DNA of 25,520 nucleotides from JAVEDQ01 sp035468175 (GTDB lineage Bacteria; Actinomycetota; Actinomycetes; Frankiales; Frankiaceae). Made by a program: the position numbers and the translations under genes. The notes below the pieces were generated by a model. The model did not search any database. It saw nothing but the letters and a program-made list of their open reading frames with translations, and had not been told where the DNA came from. Below, in pieces: positions 9,554 to 18,471 of the stretch. Every line of letters starts with the position of its first letter. Within the stretch, counting starts at the first letter, position 1. The stretch lies in NCBI GenBank assembly GCA_035468175.1, contig DATITC010000024.1:1-25520 (forward strand), given 5' to 3'.

Positions 9554-10786
9554 GTGCGTCCCAGCTCGAACCAGACCAGCTCGAACCAGACCAGCTCGAA
9601 CCAGACCGGCTCGAACCAGGCCGGACGGGTCCCGCCGAGCTCGCACCGGGTGGGCTGGCGTCGCTGGTCACCGGCGGTCCTGCTGCTCCTGCTGCTCCCG
9701 GTCCTCGTCGGGCTCACCGGCTGTGACCCGACGCCGACCGTCACGGCCTTCCTCGAGCGGACGTCCGTGCCGAACAGCGGGGCGACCTACTCGGGCCGCG
9801 TCAGCCCGGTGGTGGCGGGGGAGCGGGTCGTGGTGCAACGCCTCATCAACGGCACCTGGGTCGATCTCGCCTCGGGGGCCGTGGCCACCAACGGCAGCTA
9901 CCAGGTGCCGGTGCCCGCGACGGGTGGGGTCACCTACCTGCAACGCGTCGTCAGCCGCAACGCCACCGGTCAGCAGCAGGCGGTCAGCGACAGCTCCTAT
10001 CAGGGGTCGCCGCCCACGTACGAGCTGCCGGACTCCGTCTCGCGGTGGCTCGCGGGCCGGACCGGGAGCGCCTCGGTCGCGGTGTACGACGCGCGCACCG
10101 GCCGGAGCGCGTATTACGGCACCAACCAGCGCTACTACTGCGCCAGCATCGCGAAGGTGTCGATCCTCGGCAGCGTGCTGAGGGCGGCCGCCAGGGCGAA
10201 CCGCCCGCTCACGACGGCGGAGACCGCGCACGCCTACCCGATGATCACGGCGAGCAGCAACGACGACGCCACCTGGCTCTTCAACGAGGTCGGCGGGGGG
10301 CCGGGGGTCCTCGCCTACCAGCGAAGCGTCGGCATGAACGCGACGGTCCAGGACGCCGCGAACCGCTGGGGGCTTGCGACCACCACCGCTGCTGATCAGG
10401 TGCGGGCCGTGCAGGCGTTGGTCTGGCCGAACCCGCTGCTGCGCCGCAACGACCAGGCTTACGCCCGGTCGCTGATGCGGTCGGTCATCCCGTCGCAGCA
10501 CTGGGGCGTCAGCGCAGGCGCGCCCGCCGGGGCCACGGTCGAGCTGAAGAACGGATGGCTGCCCTACAGCGGGGCGTACCGGGTGAACAGCATCGGTCAC
10601 GTCAGCGACGCGACGCACGACTACGTCATCGCGGTCCTGACCAGCACCCCGGGTACGGCGACCTCGTCGTTCACTTACGGCATTTCCACGATCGAGGGCG
10701 TCAGCCGGTTGCTGTGGGGCCAGACCGCCACGGCCGCTACGCCGGCCGCGCGCGTCGCACCGGATGCGAGCGATGCCGGGCGCTGA
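9554..10786 (+). CDS. Lipoprotein with class-A beta-lactamase / PBP-like serine hydrolase fold
   Basis: A 410-residue exported protein. Residues 35-57 are a lipoprotein signal peptide (WRRW, a Leu run, lipobox LTGC with C57). Residues 60-150 form a beta-rich Ig-like segment. Residues 160-390 form a serine hydrolase fold with SIAK (S198/K201), SSN (234-236, in the SxN position) and KNG (332-334, in the KTG position). This fits a penicillin-recognising enzyme: a D,D-peptidase-like enzyme, a diverged beta-lactamase or a non-catalytic relative. Resistance is not claimed. GTG 9554 has AGGGGG at 9544-9549, but GTG 9650 would give a more normal signal peptide; the extra 32 residues contain four SSNQT-like repeats. 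It follows the acyltransferase by 17 bases. Confidence 0.85.
   Translation: MRPSSNQTSSNQTSSNQTGSNQAGRVPPSSHRVGWRRWSPAVLLLLLLPVLVGLTGCDPTPTVTAFLERTSVPNSGATYSGRVSPVVAGERVVVQRLINGTWVDLASGAVATNGSYQVPVPATGGVTYLQRVVSRNATGQQQAVSDSSYQGSPPTYELPDSVSRWLAGRTGSASVAVYDARTGRSAYYGTNQRYYCASIAKVSILGSVLRAAARANRPLTTAETAHAYPMITASSNDDATWLFNEVGGGPGVLAYQRSVGMNATVQDAANRWGLATTTAADQVRAVQALVWPNPLLRRNDQAYARSLMRSVIPSQHWGVSAGAPAGATVELKNGWLPYSGAYRVNSIGHVSDATHDYVIAVLTSTPGTATSSFTYGISTIEGVSRLLWGQTATAATPAARVAPDASDAGR
9563..9622 (+). repeat. 15-bp tandem repeat, four copies, in-frame
   Basis: AGCTCGAACCAGACC occurs exactly at 9563-9577, 9578-9592 and 9593-9607, with a fourth variant copy (GGCTCGAACCAGGCC) at 9608-9622. It encodes SSNQT pentapeptides ahead of the lipoprotein signal peptide. 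Copy-number change would keep the frame. If GTG 9650 is the real start, the array is in the untranslated leader instead. Confidence 0.95.
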
Positions 10787-11630
10787 TACTGAAGGGGTGC
10801 GGAGCGGCAACGAAGGCGGACATCAGATCGCGGTGGTCACGGGCGGCGCCCGGGGTCTCGGCTTTGAGATCGTGCGGCAGCTGAGCAGCCGTGGCTACAC
10901 GGTGGTGGCGGCCGACCTCGACGCCGGGGCGGTGCGGGGGGCGCACGACGGCGACGACCGGGTGCGTCCTGCTCGGCTCGACGTCCGCGACGCCGATGCC
11001 TGCGCCGAGTTGGCCGAGGCGGTGACCCAGGAGCATGGCGCGCTCGACGTCTGGGTCAACAACGCCGGGATACTCCCGACCGGACCGAGTTGGGAGATCG
11101 GGGCCGCGCCGCAGCGCGCGGTCATCGAGGTGAACGCGCTGGGGACCGTGCACGGGACGCTCGCCGCGCTGGCGCAGATGCGGCCCGTGGGTCACGGCGC
11201 GATCGTCAACGTCGTCTCGCTCGCCGGTCTGGCGCCGGTGCCTGGGATGGCGGCTTACAGCGCCTCGAAGCACGCCGCGCTGGCGTGGAGCCTGTCGACG
11301 CTGGGTGAACTGCGGGCGGTCGGAGAGCGGAACATCTCCATCTCCTGCCTCTGCCCGGCCGGCATCTGGACGCCGATGTTGCAGGACAAGACCGACGACT
11401 TCTGGGCGTCCGCGCCCTTCGGCGGTCGGTTGCTGGCACCGGAGGACGTGGCGGCTCGGGCGGTCCGCCTCATTGACCGTCCGCGGCCGGTCGCCTGCAT
11501 GCCCTGGTTCATGGGACCGGTCAGCCGGCTCGTCGCCGCATCGCCGCGGCTGGCTACGGTGCTCACGCCGATGGTGATGCGGGCGGCTGCGGCGCAGCGT
11601 CGTCGTACCGTCCGCGCCCTGCAGGGCTGA
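10764..11630 (+). CDS. Short-chain dehydrogenase/reductase (SDR)
   Basis: Cytoplasmic NAD(P)-dependent classical SDR, up to 288 residues. TGGARGLG (26-33) is the dinucleotide-binding TGxxxGxG motif, DLD after beta-2 suggests possible NAD preference, NNAG is at 99-102, and the catalytic triad is S152, Y165 and K169 in YSASK. The C-terminal 50 residues (MGPVSRLVAASPRLATVLTPMVMRAAAAQ) are hydrophobic and may contact membrane or lipid substrate. The start is uncertain. ATG 10764 overlaps the lipoprotein gene by 23 bases; ATG 10773 or GTG 10797 would also give a normal N-terminus, and none has a good ribosome-binding site. Substrate unknown. The overlap suggests co-expression with the upstream genes. 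Confidence 0.9.
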   Translation: MRAMPGADTEGVRSGNEGGHQIAVVTGGARGLGFEIVRQLSSRGYTVVAADLDAGAVRGAHDGDDRVRPARLDVRDADACAELAEAVTQEHGALDVWVNNAGILPTGPSWEIGAAPQRAVIEVNALGTVHGTLAALAQMRPVGHGAIVNVVSLAGLAPVPGMAAYSASKHAALAWSLSTLGELRAVGERNISISCLCPAGIWTPMLQDKTDDFWASAPFGGRLLAPEDVAARAVRLIDRPRPVACMPWFMGPVSRLVAASPRLATVLTPMVMRAAAAQRRRTVRALQG

Positions 11631-11642
11631 GCGTCCCTGCAG
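11619..11642. terminator. Hairpin at convergent gene ends
   Basis: CTGCAGGG (11619-11626) pairs with CCCTGCAG (11635-11642), an 8-bp stem with an 8-base loop holding the SDR stop codon. It sits in the 48-base convergent gap before the GT4 stop at 11679. It has no U-tract, so termination is only a possibility. Confidence 0.4.
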
Positions 11643-11680
11643 CGCTGAGCGTCCCTGCAGCGCTGAACGTCCGCTGCCTC
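11627..11680. repeat. 18-bp tandem repeat, two exact copies plus one degenerate
   Basis: CTGAGCGTCCCTGCAGCG is at 11627-11644 and again at 11645-11662. A degenerate third copy (CTGAACGTCCGCTGCC...) starts at 11663. The array begins at the SDR stop codon and fills the gap to the GT4 stop codon. Each copy carries a PstI-like CTGCAG palindrome. Confidence 0.9.
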
Positions 11681-13022
11681 AACGCAGCAGGTTGGCGTCC
11701 TTCGGCGGCAGCGGCGGGGAGAAGCGCGTGGCCTGCGGGTGAGCGACGACCTCCGCGTAGATCTCGGCGGTGCGGTGCGCGACCGAGCGCCAGCCGTGCG
11801 CGTCGACCGCCTCGCGGGCCGACGTGGCCAGCTTGTCGGCCAGGTCGGGGTCGAGCAGCACCGAGGTGAGCCCATCGGCCAGCGCGGCGACGTCGTCCGG
11901 AGCGACCGCCAGCGCGGTGCGGCCTCCGTCGGCGAACTCGGCGAGCCCCCCGGTCTCGGTGACCACCAACGGCGCGCCGCAGGCCGCGGCTTCCAGCGCG
12001 ACCAGCCCGAAGGGCTCGTAGATCGACGGCACCGCGACGGCGGCTGCGGACCGGTAGAGGTCGGCGAGGCCGTCGTCACCGAGCCGGCCCGCGAACCGGA
12101 CGGCGCGACCGAGCCGCAGTTTGGTCGCCAGTGTCCGCAGCTCCGCCTCATAGGTCCCGGTCCCGGCGATCACGACGCGGACGCCCGGCACCCGGCGCCG
12201 CAGCCGGGCCACGGTGCGCAGGAGCACCTGCACGCCCTTCTCGTACTCCAGGCGGCCCGCGAACACCACCAGCGGCTCGCGAGCGGACACGGCCGGTCCG
12301 CTCGGCCAGCGGGCCAGGTCAACCCCGTTCGGGACCACCTCGACCCGGTCGTGCGATAGGGCGAACAGGCGCTGCACATCCCGGCGCATCGACTCGGAGC
12401 AGACCACGGTGCGGGTCGCGGCGGCGGTGAGCCAACCCTCGGTGGCGTGGATGGACCGGGAGAGATCGCCCGGTAGCCACCCCTGGTGCCGGCCGGCCTC
12501 GGTGGCGTGCAACGTCGCGACCAGCGGTAGTCGCAGGCCGGTGCTCACGGTGACCGCCGCTTGCGCGACCACCCAGTCGTGCGCGCTCAGCACGTCGAAC
12601 GGGCGACCGGCCGCGGCCGCGTCGTTCCCAGCCTGCAACGCCGTCCGGGCGAGAGCAGCGCCGAGGGTCGCGACATGACCGTGCAGGTCGCCGACGGCGA
12701 GCGGCACGATCGGGTCGACGGGGTCCGGGTGCAGGACGGTCACGTGGGCCATGCCGCTGTCCGCGCGTGCGTCCGCGTCTGCGTCCGGGCCCCCGTTCAG
12801 GCCGGTCCCGTTCAGGCCGGTCCCGTTCAAGGCGGTCCCGTTCAGGCCGGTCCCGTTCAGGCCGGTAGCGCCGGGTGCCACCACCGTCACCTCGTGCCCG
12901 AGCTCGACGAGCGCGGCGGCGAGCGCGGCGACGTGCCGTCCCAGCCCGCCGTGCACGACGGGCGGGTATTCCCACGAAAGCATCAGGATGCGGAGCATGG
13001 GGGTGTCCCGAACGCGCGGCAT
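11679..13022 (-). CDS. GT4 glucosyltransferase, GlgM / Rv3032-like
   Basis: A 447-residue retaining GT-B enzyme. Likely role: elongation of an alpha-1,4-glucan using a nucleotide-glucose donor. SWEYPPVVHGGLGRHV (16-31) is the N-terminal donor/acceptor loop of glycogen-synthase-like GT4 proteins, FAGRLEYEKG marks the C-domain, and EPFGLVALE is the EX7E donor motif. Residues 54-88 are an unusual low-complexity insertion: five GLNGT-like pentapeptides, then Asp/Ala repeats. ATG 13022 is preferred because GGGAGGTGA ends five bases upstream, embedded in the GH57 stop codon; ATG 12998 would drop eight residues. In M. tuberculosis, Rv3032 is linked to glycogen and methylglucose lipopolysaccharide synthesis. 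Third gene of a tight minus-strand operon. Confidence 0.9.
   Translation of the reverse strand: MPRVRDTPMLRILMLSWEYPPVVHGGLGRHVAALAAALVELGHEVTVVAPGATGLNGTGLNGTALNGTGLNGTGLNGGPDADADARADSGMAHVTVLHPDPVDPIVPLAVGDLHGHVATLGAALARTALQAGNDAAAAGRPFDVLSAHDWVVAQAAVTVSTGLRLPLVATLHATEAGRHQGWLPGDLSRSIHATEGWLTAAATRTVVCSESMRRDVQRLFALSHDRVEVVPNGVDLARWPSGPAVSAREPLVVFAGRLEYEKGVQVLLRTVARLRRRVPGVRVVIAGTGTYEAELRTLATKLRLGRAVRFAGRLGDDGLADLYRSAAAVAVPSIYEPFGLVALEAAACGAPLVVTETGGLAEFADGGRTALAVAPDDVAALADGLTSVLLDPDLADKLATSAREAVDAHGWRSVAHRTAEIYAEVVAHPQATRFSPPLPPKDANLLR
12792..12866 (-). repeat. 15-bp tandem repeat, five copies, in GT4 gene
   Basis: CCCGTTCAGGCCGGT is at 12792, 12807, 12837 and 12852, with a two-base variant (CCCGTTCAAGGCGGT) at 12822. 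Read on the minus strand, it encodes GLNGT pentapeptides at residues 54-78 of the glucosyltransferase. The array lies between the first Rossmann strands and is probably a surface loop. The near-identity of the copies at DNA level suggests recent expansion. Confidence 0.95.
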
Positions 13023-13027
13023 CGCTG

Positions 13028-14667
<1,640 letters not shown>

Positions 14668-14671
<4 letters not shown>

Positions 14672-15435
14672 GGTCGCCGGTAGGCCACGGCCACGAGGTC
14701 GAGGCTGACGTCGACGTCGACGGCGGATACCACGAAGTCGTCGGCGGTGACCGAGGCGACGAAACCGCGCAGGAGCGGGCTCCACGTCTCCGGCGGGCCG
14801 GCGAGCTGCTGATCCGTCACCGACCCGTGCCGGCGCTCCCAGCGGCGCAGCCGGGGGCCGTGACCCAGGCCCATCATCCGCGTGACGACGAACTCGCGTT
14901 CGAGCATCCCGGCGAGCTCGCCCGCGGACAGCTCCCGGGTGTGGAACGGATTCAACGGCGTGTCCCGGCCGGGGGAGAAGGTGATGCGGTTCGGGGTGGT
15001 GATGAGTAGCGTTCCGGCCGGTCGCAGCACCCGCGCGCACTCGGCGAGGAACGACTCCTGGTCCCACAGGTGCTCGATCACTTGGAGGTTCGTCACGACC
15101 TCCATGGCCCCGTCGGCGAGCGGCAGCCGCTGCAGGTCGCCGCGCACCACGTCGATCGACGGGTAGGTCCGGGCGGCGTGGGCCGCGGCCTGGACGTCCG
15201 CGTCGACGGCAAGAACGCTTCGGGCTCGTTCCCGCAGCGCCGCGGCTCCGTAACCCTCGCCGCAGCCGGCCTCGAGGAGTCTGGCGCCGTGCACGAATGG
15301 GAGCAGCGCCCGGTAGGCCGCCTCGTGCCGGCGGAACCAGTAGTTCTCGTGCTCGATGCCGGGCAGCGTCCGCTCGCCGGTGAGGGCCAGAGCGGTCGCG
15401 CCACCGGAAGGTGCGGCACTCGTGAGCTCTGCCAT
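14668..15435 (-). CDS. SAM-dependent methyltransferase (Rv3030-like)
   Basis: A 255-residue class I methyltransferase. ARLLEAGCGEGYGAAAL (51-67) is SAM motif I, VLAVDADVQAAAHA holds the acidic ribose-binding residue, and MEVVTNLQVIEHLWDQ plus LRPAGTLLITTPNRITFSPG are motifs II-IV of the methyltransferase-11/23 group. ATG 15435 is chosen because GGAGG lies seven bases upstream; GTG 15456 would add seven residues. It is the first gene of the minus-strand operon with GH57 and GT4, overlapping GH57 by four bases. From recalled synteny it corresponds to Rv3030, proposed to O-methylate glucose residues of methylglucose lipopolysaccharide. That role is family knowledge plus context, not visible in the sequence. 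Confidence 0.9.
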
Positions 15436-15456
15436 CTGCACGCCTCCACCGGACAC

Positions 15457-15755
15457 GGATCTCGGCTGCCCGGACCGGGGTCGCGCCGCACGTCGAAAGG
15501 GCCAGGGCGGGTGGCCGCGCTCGATCTTACGTAGCCCCGCGGCAGCTCACGGCGGCGGCGCCGGCACGGAGCTGCAGGTAACCTTGCGGGTGCTGTGGCG
15601 GCCCTCGCGGGACCCGCCTGAAGGGTCCTGCTTACCCCCGGGTAACTTATGGACGTCTGCGCGAAGTGGACGCTCTTCGGCGGACACGGCTCTGACAAGG
15701 GGTCGGCCCGGCCGTCCCAGCCACGAACACAGAAGTGCCAACGGAGGCCCGACGC
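15457..15755. promoter_or_regulatory. Divergent promoter region, glucan operon / etfBA
   Basis: About 300 bases without a gene between the methyltransferase (minus) and etfB (plus). Leftward, TAAGAT on the minus strand (15529-15524) fits a -10 box about 90 bases from the methyltransferase start. Rightward, TAACTT (15643-15648) fits TANNNT. A near-palindrome, TTACCC-CC-GGGTAA (15632-15645), overlaps it, and a GGTAACC palindrome lies further upstream at 15577-15583; both are good operator candidates. GGAGG (15743-15747) serves the etfB GTG. Elements are read by eye; strengths are unknown. Confidence 0.45.
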
Positions 15756-16541
15756 GTGAACATCGTCGTGACCGTCAAGCAGGTGCCTGACACCTGGGCG
15801 GAAAAGAAGCTTGACCCCTCGGACAAGACGACGGATCGCAAGAACGTCGAGAACGTCATGAACGAGATGGACGAGTACGGGGTCGAAGAGGCCCTGCGCA
15901 TCAAGGAAGCCCACGGTGGCGAGGTCACCGTCGTGAGCATGGGCCCGGAGAAGGCCGTCGAGACGATCCGCAAGGCGCTCTCGATGGGCGCCGACAAGGC
16001 CGTTCACCTCACCGACGAGTCGCTGCACGGCTCCGACGCGCTCGGGACCTCCGAAGCGCTCGCCAAGGTCATCTCCGGTCTCTCGCCCGACCTGGTCATC
16101 ACCTCCTCCGAGGCGTCCGACGCCCGCGGCGGCGTGATGGGTGCGCTGCTCGCCGAGCGTCTCGGCCTGCCGCAGCTCACGCTGGCGCGCAAGGTGACGG
16201 TGGACCCGGCTGCCTCCACGGTGACGATCGAGCGTCAGGGCGACAATGGTTACGCCGTCGTCGAGGGCTCGCTGCCCGCCGTGATCGGTGTCGTCGAAAA
16301 GATCAACGAGCCGCGTTACCCCTCCTTCAAGGGGATCATGGCCGCCAAGAAGAAGCCGCTGACCACGATGGGTCTCGGTGACGCCGGGATCGATGCCGGG
16401 TCCGTCGGCCTCGCCAACGCGACCACTGCGGTCGACGAGGTGCAGCCGCGGCCGCCGAAGTCGGCCGGTCAGAAGGTCAAGGACGAGGGCGACGGCGGCA
16501 CCAAGATCGCCGAGTTCCTCGTGTCGCAGAAGCTGATCTGA
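15756..16541 (+). CDS. etfB: Electron transfer flavoprotein beta subunit
   Basis: A 261-residue EtfB (FixA type). With EtfA it accepts electrons from acyl-CoA dehydrogenases and passes them to the respiratory chain. VTVKQVPDTWAEKKLDP opens the protein, NEMDEYGVEEALRIKE and VVSMGPEKAVETIRKALSMG are family blocks, and GDNGYAVVEGSLPAVIGV followed by INEPRYPSFKGIM is the EtfB signature region. GTG 15756 has GGAGG eight bases upstream; an in-frame GTG at 15735 lies before that site and is rejected. etfA follows after 11 bases. Divergent from the glucan operon, the same arrangement recalled for M. tuberculosis fixA. Confidence 0.96.
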   Translation: MNIVVTVKQVPDTWAEKKLDPSDKTTDRKNVENVMNEMDEYGVEEALRIKEAHGGEVTVVSMGPEKAVETIRKALSMGADKAVHLTDESLHGSDALGTSEALAKVISGLSPDLVITSSEASDARGGVMGALLAERLGLPQLTLARKVTVDPAASTVTIERQGDNGYAVVEGSLPAVIGVVEKINEPRYPSFKGIMAAKKKPLTTMGLGDAGIDAGSVGLANATTAVDEVQPRPPKSAGQKVKDEGDGGTKIAEFLVSQKLI

Positions 16542-16552
16542 GAGGTATCGCC

Positions 16553-17512
16553 ATGGCTGAGGTTCTCGTACTCGTCGAGCACGACGGTGGTGCCCCGAAG
16601 AAGGTCACCGGCGAACTGCTGACCCTCGCACGGCGGCTCGGTGAGCCGTCTGCGGTCTTCCTCGGTGCCGAGGGCACCTTCGAGAAGGCCAAGAACTACC
16701 TGGCTGAATACGGCGCGCAGAAGGTGTACGTCGCCGAGAGCAACGACCTGGAGGACTACCTCGTCGCTCCCAAGGCCGAGGTCCTCGCGCAGGTCATCTC
16801 CAGCGCGTCCCCGGCCGCGGTGCTCGTCGCCGCCACCCCGGACGCCCGCGAGGCCGGCGCCCGCGCTGCCGTGAAGACCAACAGCGGCTTCCTCTGGGAC
16901 GTCACCGACCTCGCCGAGGGCGGCAAGGCGACCCAGGAGATCTTCGGTGGCACGACCATCGTCACCTCCGAGGTCTCCAAGGGCACCCCGATCTTCGCGG
17001 TGCGGCCGAACGCCACGGCTGCCGAGCCGTCGACCGGTGCGGCCACCGAGGAGCGCGTCGACGTGTCCGTCAGCGACAGCGCCAAGGGTGCTCGCGTGGC
17101 CGACCGCGTCGTCGAGTCCAAGAGCGGCCGCCCCGACCTCACCGAGGCCGCGGTCGTCGTCTCAGGTGGACGTGGGCTGGCCGGTGCGGAGAACTTCGAG
17201 CTGGTCGAGAAGCTGGCCGACACCCTCGGCGCTGCTGTCGGCGCCTCGCGTGCCGCCACCGACGCCGGCTGGTACCCGCACCAGAACCAGGTCGGTCAGA
17301 CCGGCAAGACCGTGTCGCCGCAGCTGTACATCGCGGTCGGCATCTCCGGCGCCATCCAGCACCGGGCCGGCATGCAGACGTCCAAGACGATCATCGCGAT
17401 CAACAAGGACGAAGAGGCTCCGATCTTCGAGCTGGCCGACTTCGGCCTGATTGGCGACCTGTTCAACGTCGTTCCGCAGCTGACCGACGAGATCACCAAG
17501 CGCAAGGGCTAA
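16553..17512 (+). CDS. etfA: Electron transfer flavoprotein alpha subunit
   Basis: A 319-residue EtfA (FixB type), partner of EtfB and carrier of the FAD. The N-terminal half (AEVLVLVEHDGGAPKK) is the adenine-nucleotide-fold domain. The C-terminal FAD domain shows SGGRGLAGAENFELVEKLA, GASRAATDAGWYPHQNQVGQTG, KTVSPQLYIAVGISGAIQH and IIAINKDEEAPIFELADFGLIGD, all family hallmarks. AGAGGT lies shortly before the ATG. It is the second gene of a two-gene operon closed by two hairpins directly after TAA 17510-17512. Confidence 0.97.
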   Translation: MAEVLVLVEHDGGAPKKVTGELLTLARRLGEPSAVFLGAEGTFEKAKNYLAEYGAQKVYVAESNDLEDYLVAPKAEVLAQVISSASPAAVLVAATPDAREAGARAAVKTNSGFLWDVTDLAEGGKATQEIFGGTTIVTSEVSKGTPIFAVRPNATAAEPSTGAATEERVDVSVSDSAKGARVADRVVESKSGRPDLTEAAVVVSGGRGLAGAENFELVEKLADTLGAAVGASRAATDAGWYPHQNQVGQTGKTVSPQLYIAVGISGAIQHRAGMQTSKTIIAINKDEEAPIFELADFGLIGDLFNVVPQLTDEITKRKG

Positions 17513-17513
17513 C

Positions 17514-17535
17514 GCTCGGGCCTCAGCGCCCGAGC
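17514..17535 (+). terminator. First hairpin after etfA
   Basis: GCTCGGGC (17514-17521) pairs perfectly with GCCCGAGC (17528-17535) around a six-base loop, beginning two bases after the etfA stop. It is probably a 3'-end stabilising or termination stem working with the stronger hairpin 14 bases downstream. Confidence 0.6.
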
Positions 17536-17548
17536 AGACACCGGTCCG

Positions 17549-17581
17549 AGGGACGGGCTCCCATTCCGGGGGCCCGTCCTT
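17549..17581 (+). terminator. Main etfBA terminator
   Basis: A 14-pair stem: arm AGGGACGGGCTCCC (17549-17562), loop ATTCC, arm GGGGGCCCGTCCTT (17568-17581), with only two G-T wobbles. The trailing sequence is TCGCC rather than a T-run, typical of high-GC actinobacterial terminators. Strongest intrinsic terminator candidate in the window. Confidence 0.75.
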
Positions 17582-17592
17582 CGCCGTAACCT

Positions 17593-17642
17593 GATCAACT
17601 GCGCCGGTTCCGCGGGTTCGGGCGCCACAGGGTCAGTTGATC
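17593..17642 (+). promoter_or_regulatory. Inverted repeat upstream of the ADC-like gene
   Basis: GATCAACTG (17593-17601) is exactly complementary to CAGTTGATC (17634-17642). Nested inside, GCGCC (17601-17605) can pair with GGCGC (17621-17625). The element ends 18 bases before GTG 17661. It could be an operator with two half-sites or an mRNA leader structure. Confidence 0.5.
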
Positions 17643-17660
17643 GACCGGCGGGAGAACTTC

Positions 17661-18392
17661 GTGACGTCCATTCCGGCCGAGGCCCCCGAGTGGATCGACC
17701 TGCCCGCCGTGCCGGAGTCGCAGGTCGGCGGCACGCTTCGCGCCCGGCTGGTCGCCGGCGAGGGTGGACCTCCAGCTCCGCCGCCCTGGTCGACCCAGGT
17801 CTCGGCCGTGCTCTGGTGGCACCGGGCCGCCCCGCAGGCCGTGGAGCAGCTACCGGACGCGGTGCGGGGGCTGCCGCACCTGCCGATCACGGTCGGCGCC
17901 CTTGTTCGCTACCGCGACAGCCCGGTCGGCTCCTACTCGGAGGTGTTCGCTTCGCCGGTGCTGCTGCGGCGGCCCGGAAAGCCGCGGCGACTCCGCTTGC
18001 CTGCGGTCACCGTGCCGTTCATCGCCGTCGACTCGCTGGCCAGCGTGGTCGGCGGTCGCGCCGGATGGATGCTGCCGAAGACCCTCGCCCGGGCGCTCTG
18101 GCCCCCGGACGGTGCGGCTCGGATCGAGGGCGACGACTGGTCGGTGGCGGCGATGGTCAACCCCCGCGGCACACGCTTCCCGGTCCGCGGCCGGCTTCCG
18201 CTGCTGCAGCCACACCCCGACGGTGGTCGCCGGCTGAGCACAGTGCGGCTGCGGGGCCAGGCCCAGCTCGCCCGGGTCCAGATCGATACCGCCGGCCCGA
18301 CGCTGCCGCAGTGGTTGCTGTCCGGGCGGCATCCGGGCCTGGCGATCTCCTCCGGTCGGATGGAGATCAGCGCACCCGGTCCGGAGAGCTGA
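17661..18392 (+). CDS. Acetoacetate-decarboxylase-like protein (Rv3027c-like)
   Basis: A 243-residue protein of the acetoacetate decarboxylase (ADC) beta-cone superfamily by pattern. ALVRYRDSPVGSYSEVFASPVLLR resembles the PVGPYxE strand of ADC, and VPFIAVDSLASVVGGRAGWMLPKTLAR resembles the segment ending in the G-x-PK turn. The Lys-Lys pair that forms the Schiff base in true ADC is not evident, so decarboxylation is doubtful. GTG 17661 is chosen because GGGAG ends six bases upstream; TTG 17637 in the same frame lies inside the inverted repeat. By recalled gene order it matches conserved hypothetical Rv3027c downstream of fixAB. Function unknown. Confidence 0.8.
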   Translation: MTSIPAEAPEWIDLPAVPESQVGGTLRARLVAGEGGPPAPPPWSTQVSAVLWWHRAAPQAVEQLPDAVRGLPHLPITVGALVRYRDSPVGSYSEVFASPVLLRRPGKPRRLRLPAVTVPFIAVDSLASVVGGRAGWMLPKTLARALWPPDGAARIEGDDWSVAAMVNPRGTRFPVRGRLPLLQPHPDGGRRLSTVRLRGQAQLARVQIDTAGPTLPQWLLSGRHPGLAISSGRMEISAPGPES

Positions 18393-18426
18393 CCCCGCCG
18401 TCCCGCCCGTCCCGCAGGGCTCCGGA

Positions 18427-18468
18427 TATCGATGAGCTCCGCTATCGATGAGCTCCGCATATCGTTGA
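18427..18468. repeat. 16-bp tandem duplication with iteron-like third half
   Basis: TATCGATGAGCTCCGC is at 18427-18442 and repeated exactly at 18443-18458. TATCGTTGA at 18460-18468 repeats its first nine bases with one mismatch. The three TATCG(A/T)TGA boxes are spaced 16 and 17 bases apart, directly upstream of the cysteine desulfurase GTG at 18472. It could be a regulator-binding array or a recent tandem duplication. Confidence 0.9.
18460..18465 (+). promoter_or_regulatory. Candidate -10 box, leaderless cysteine desulfurase mRNA
   Basis: TATCGT fits TANNNT and ends six bases before GTG 18472. There is no Shine-Dalgarno sequence. This geometry is common for leaderless transcripts in actinobacteria, with transcription starting at the start codon. 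The hexamer is in the third repeat box described above. Confidence 0.4.
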
Positions 18469-18471
18469 ATC

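Noticed and set aside
9554..10786. Antibiotic-resistance beta-lactamase
   Set aside because: SxxK, SxN and KxG are present, but a deacylating glutamate could not be assigned; the fold is shared with peptidases and inactive relatives.
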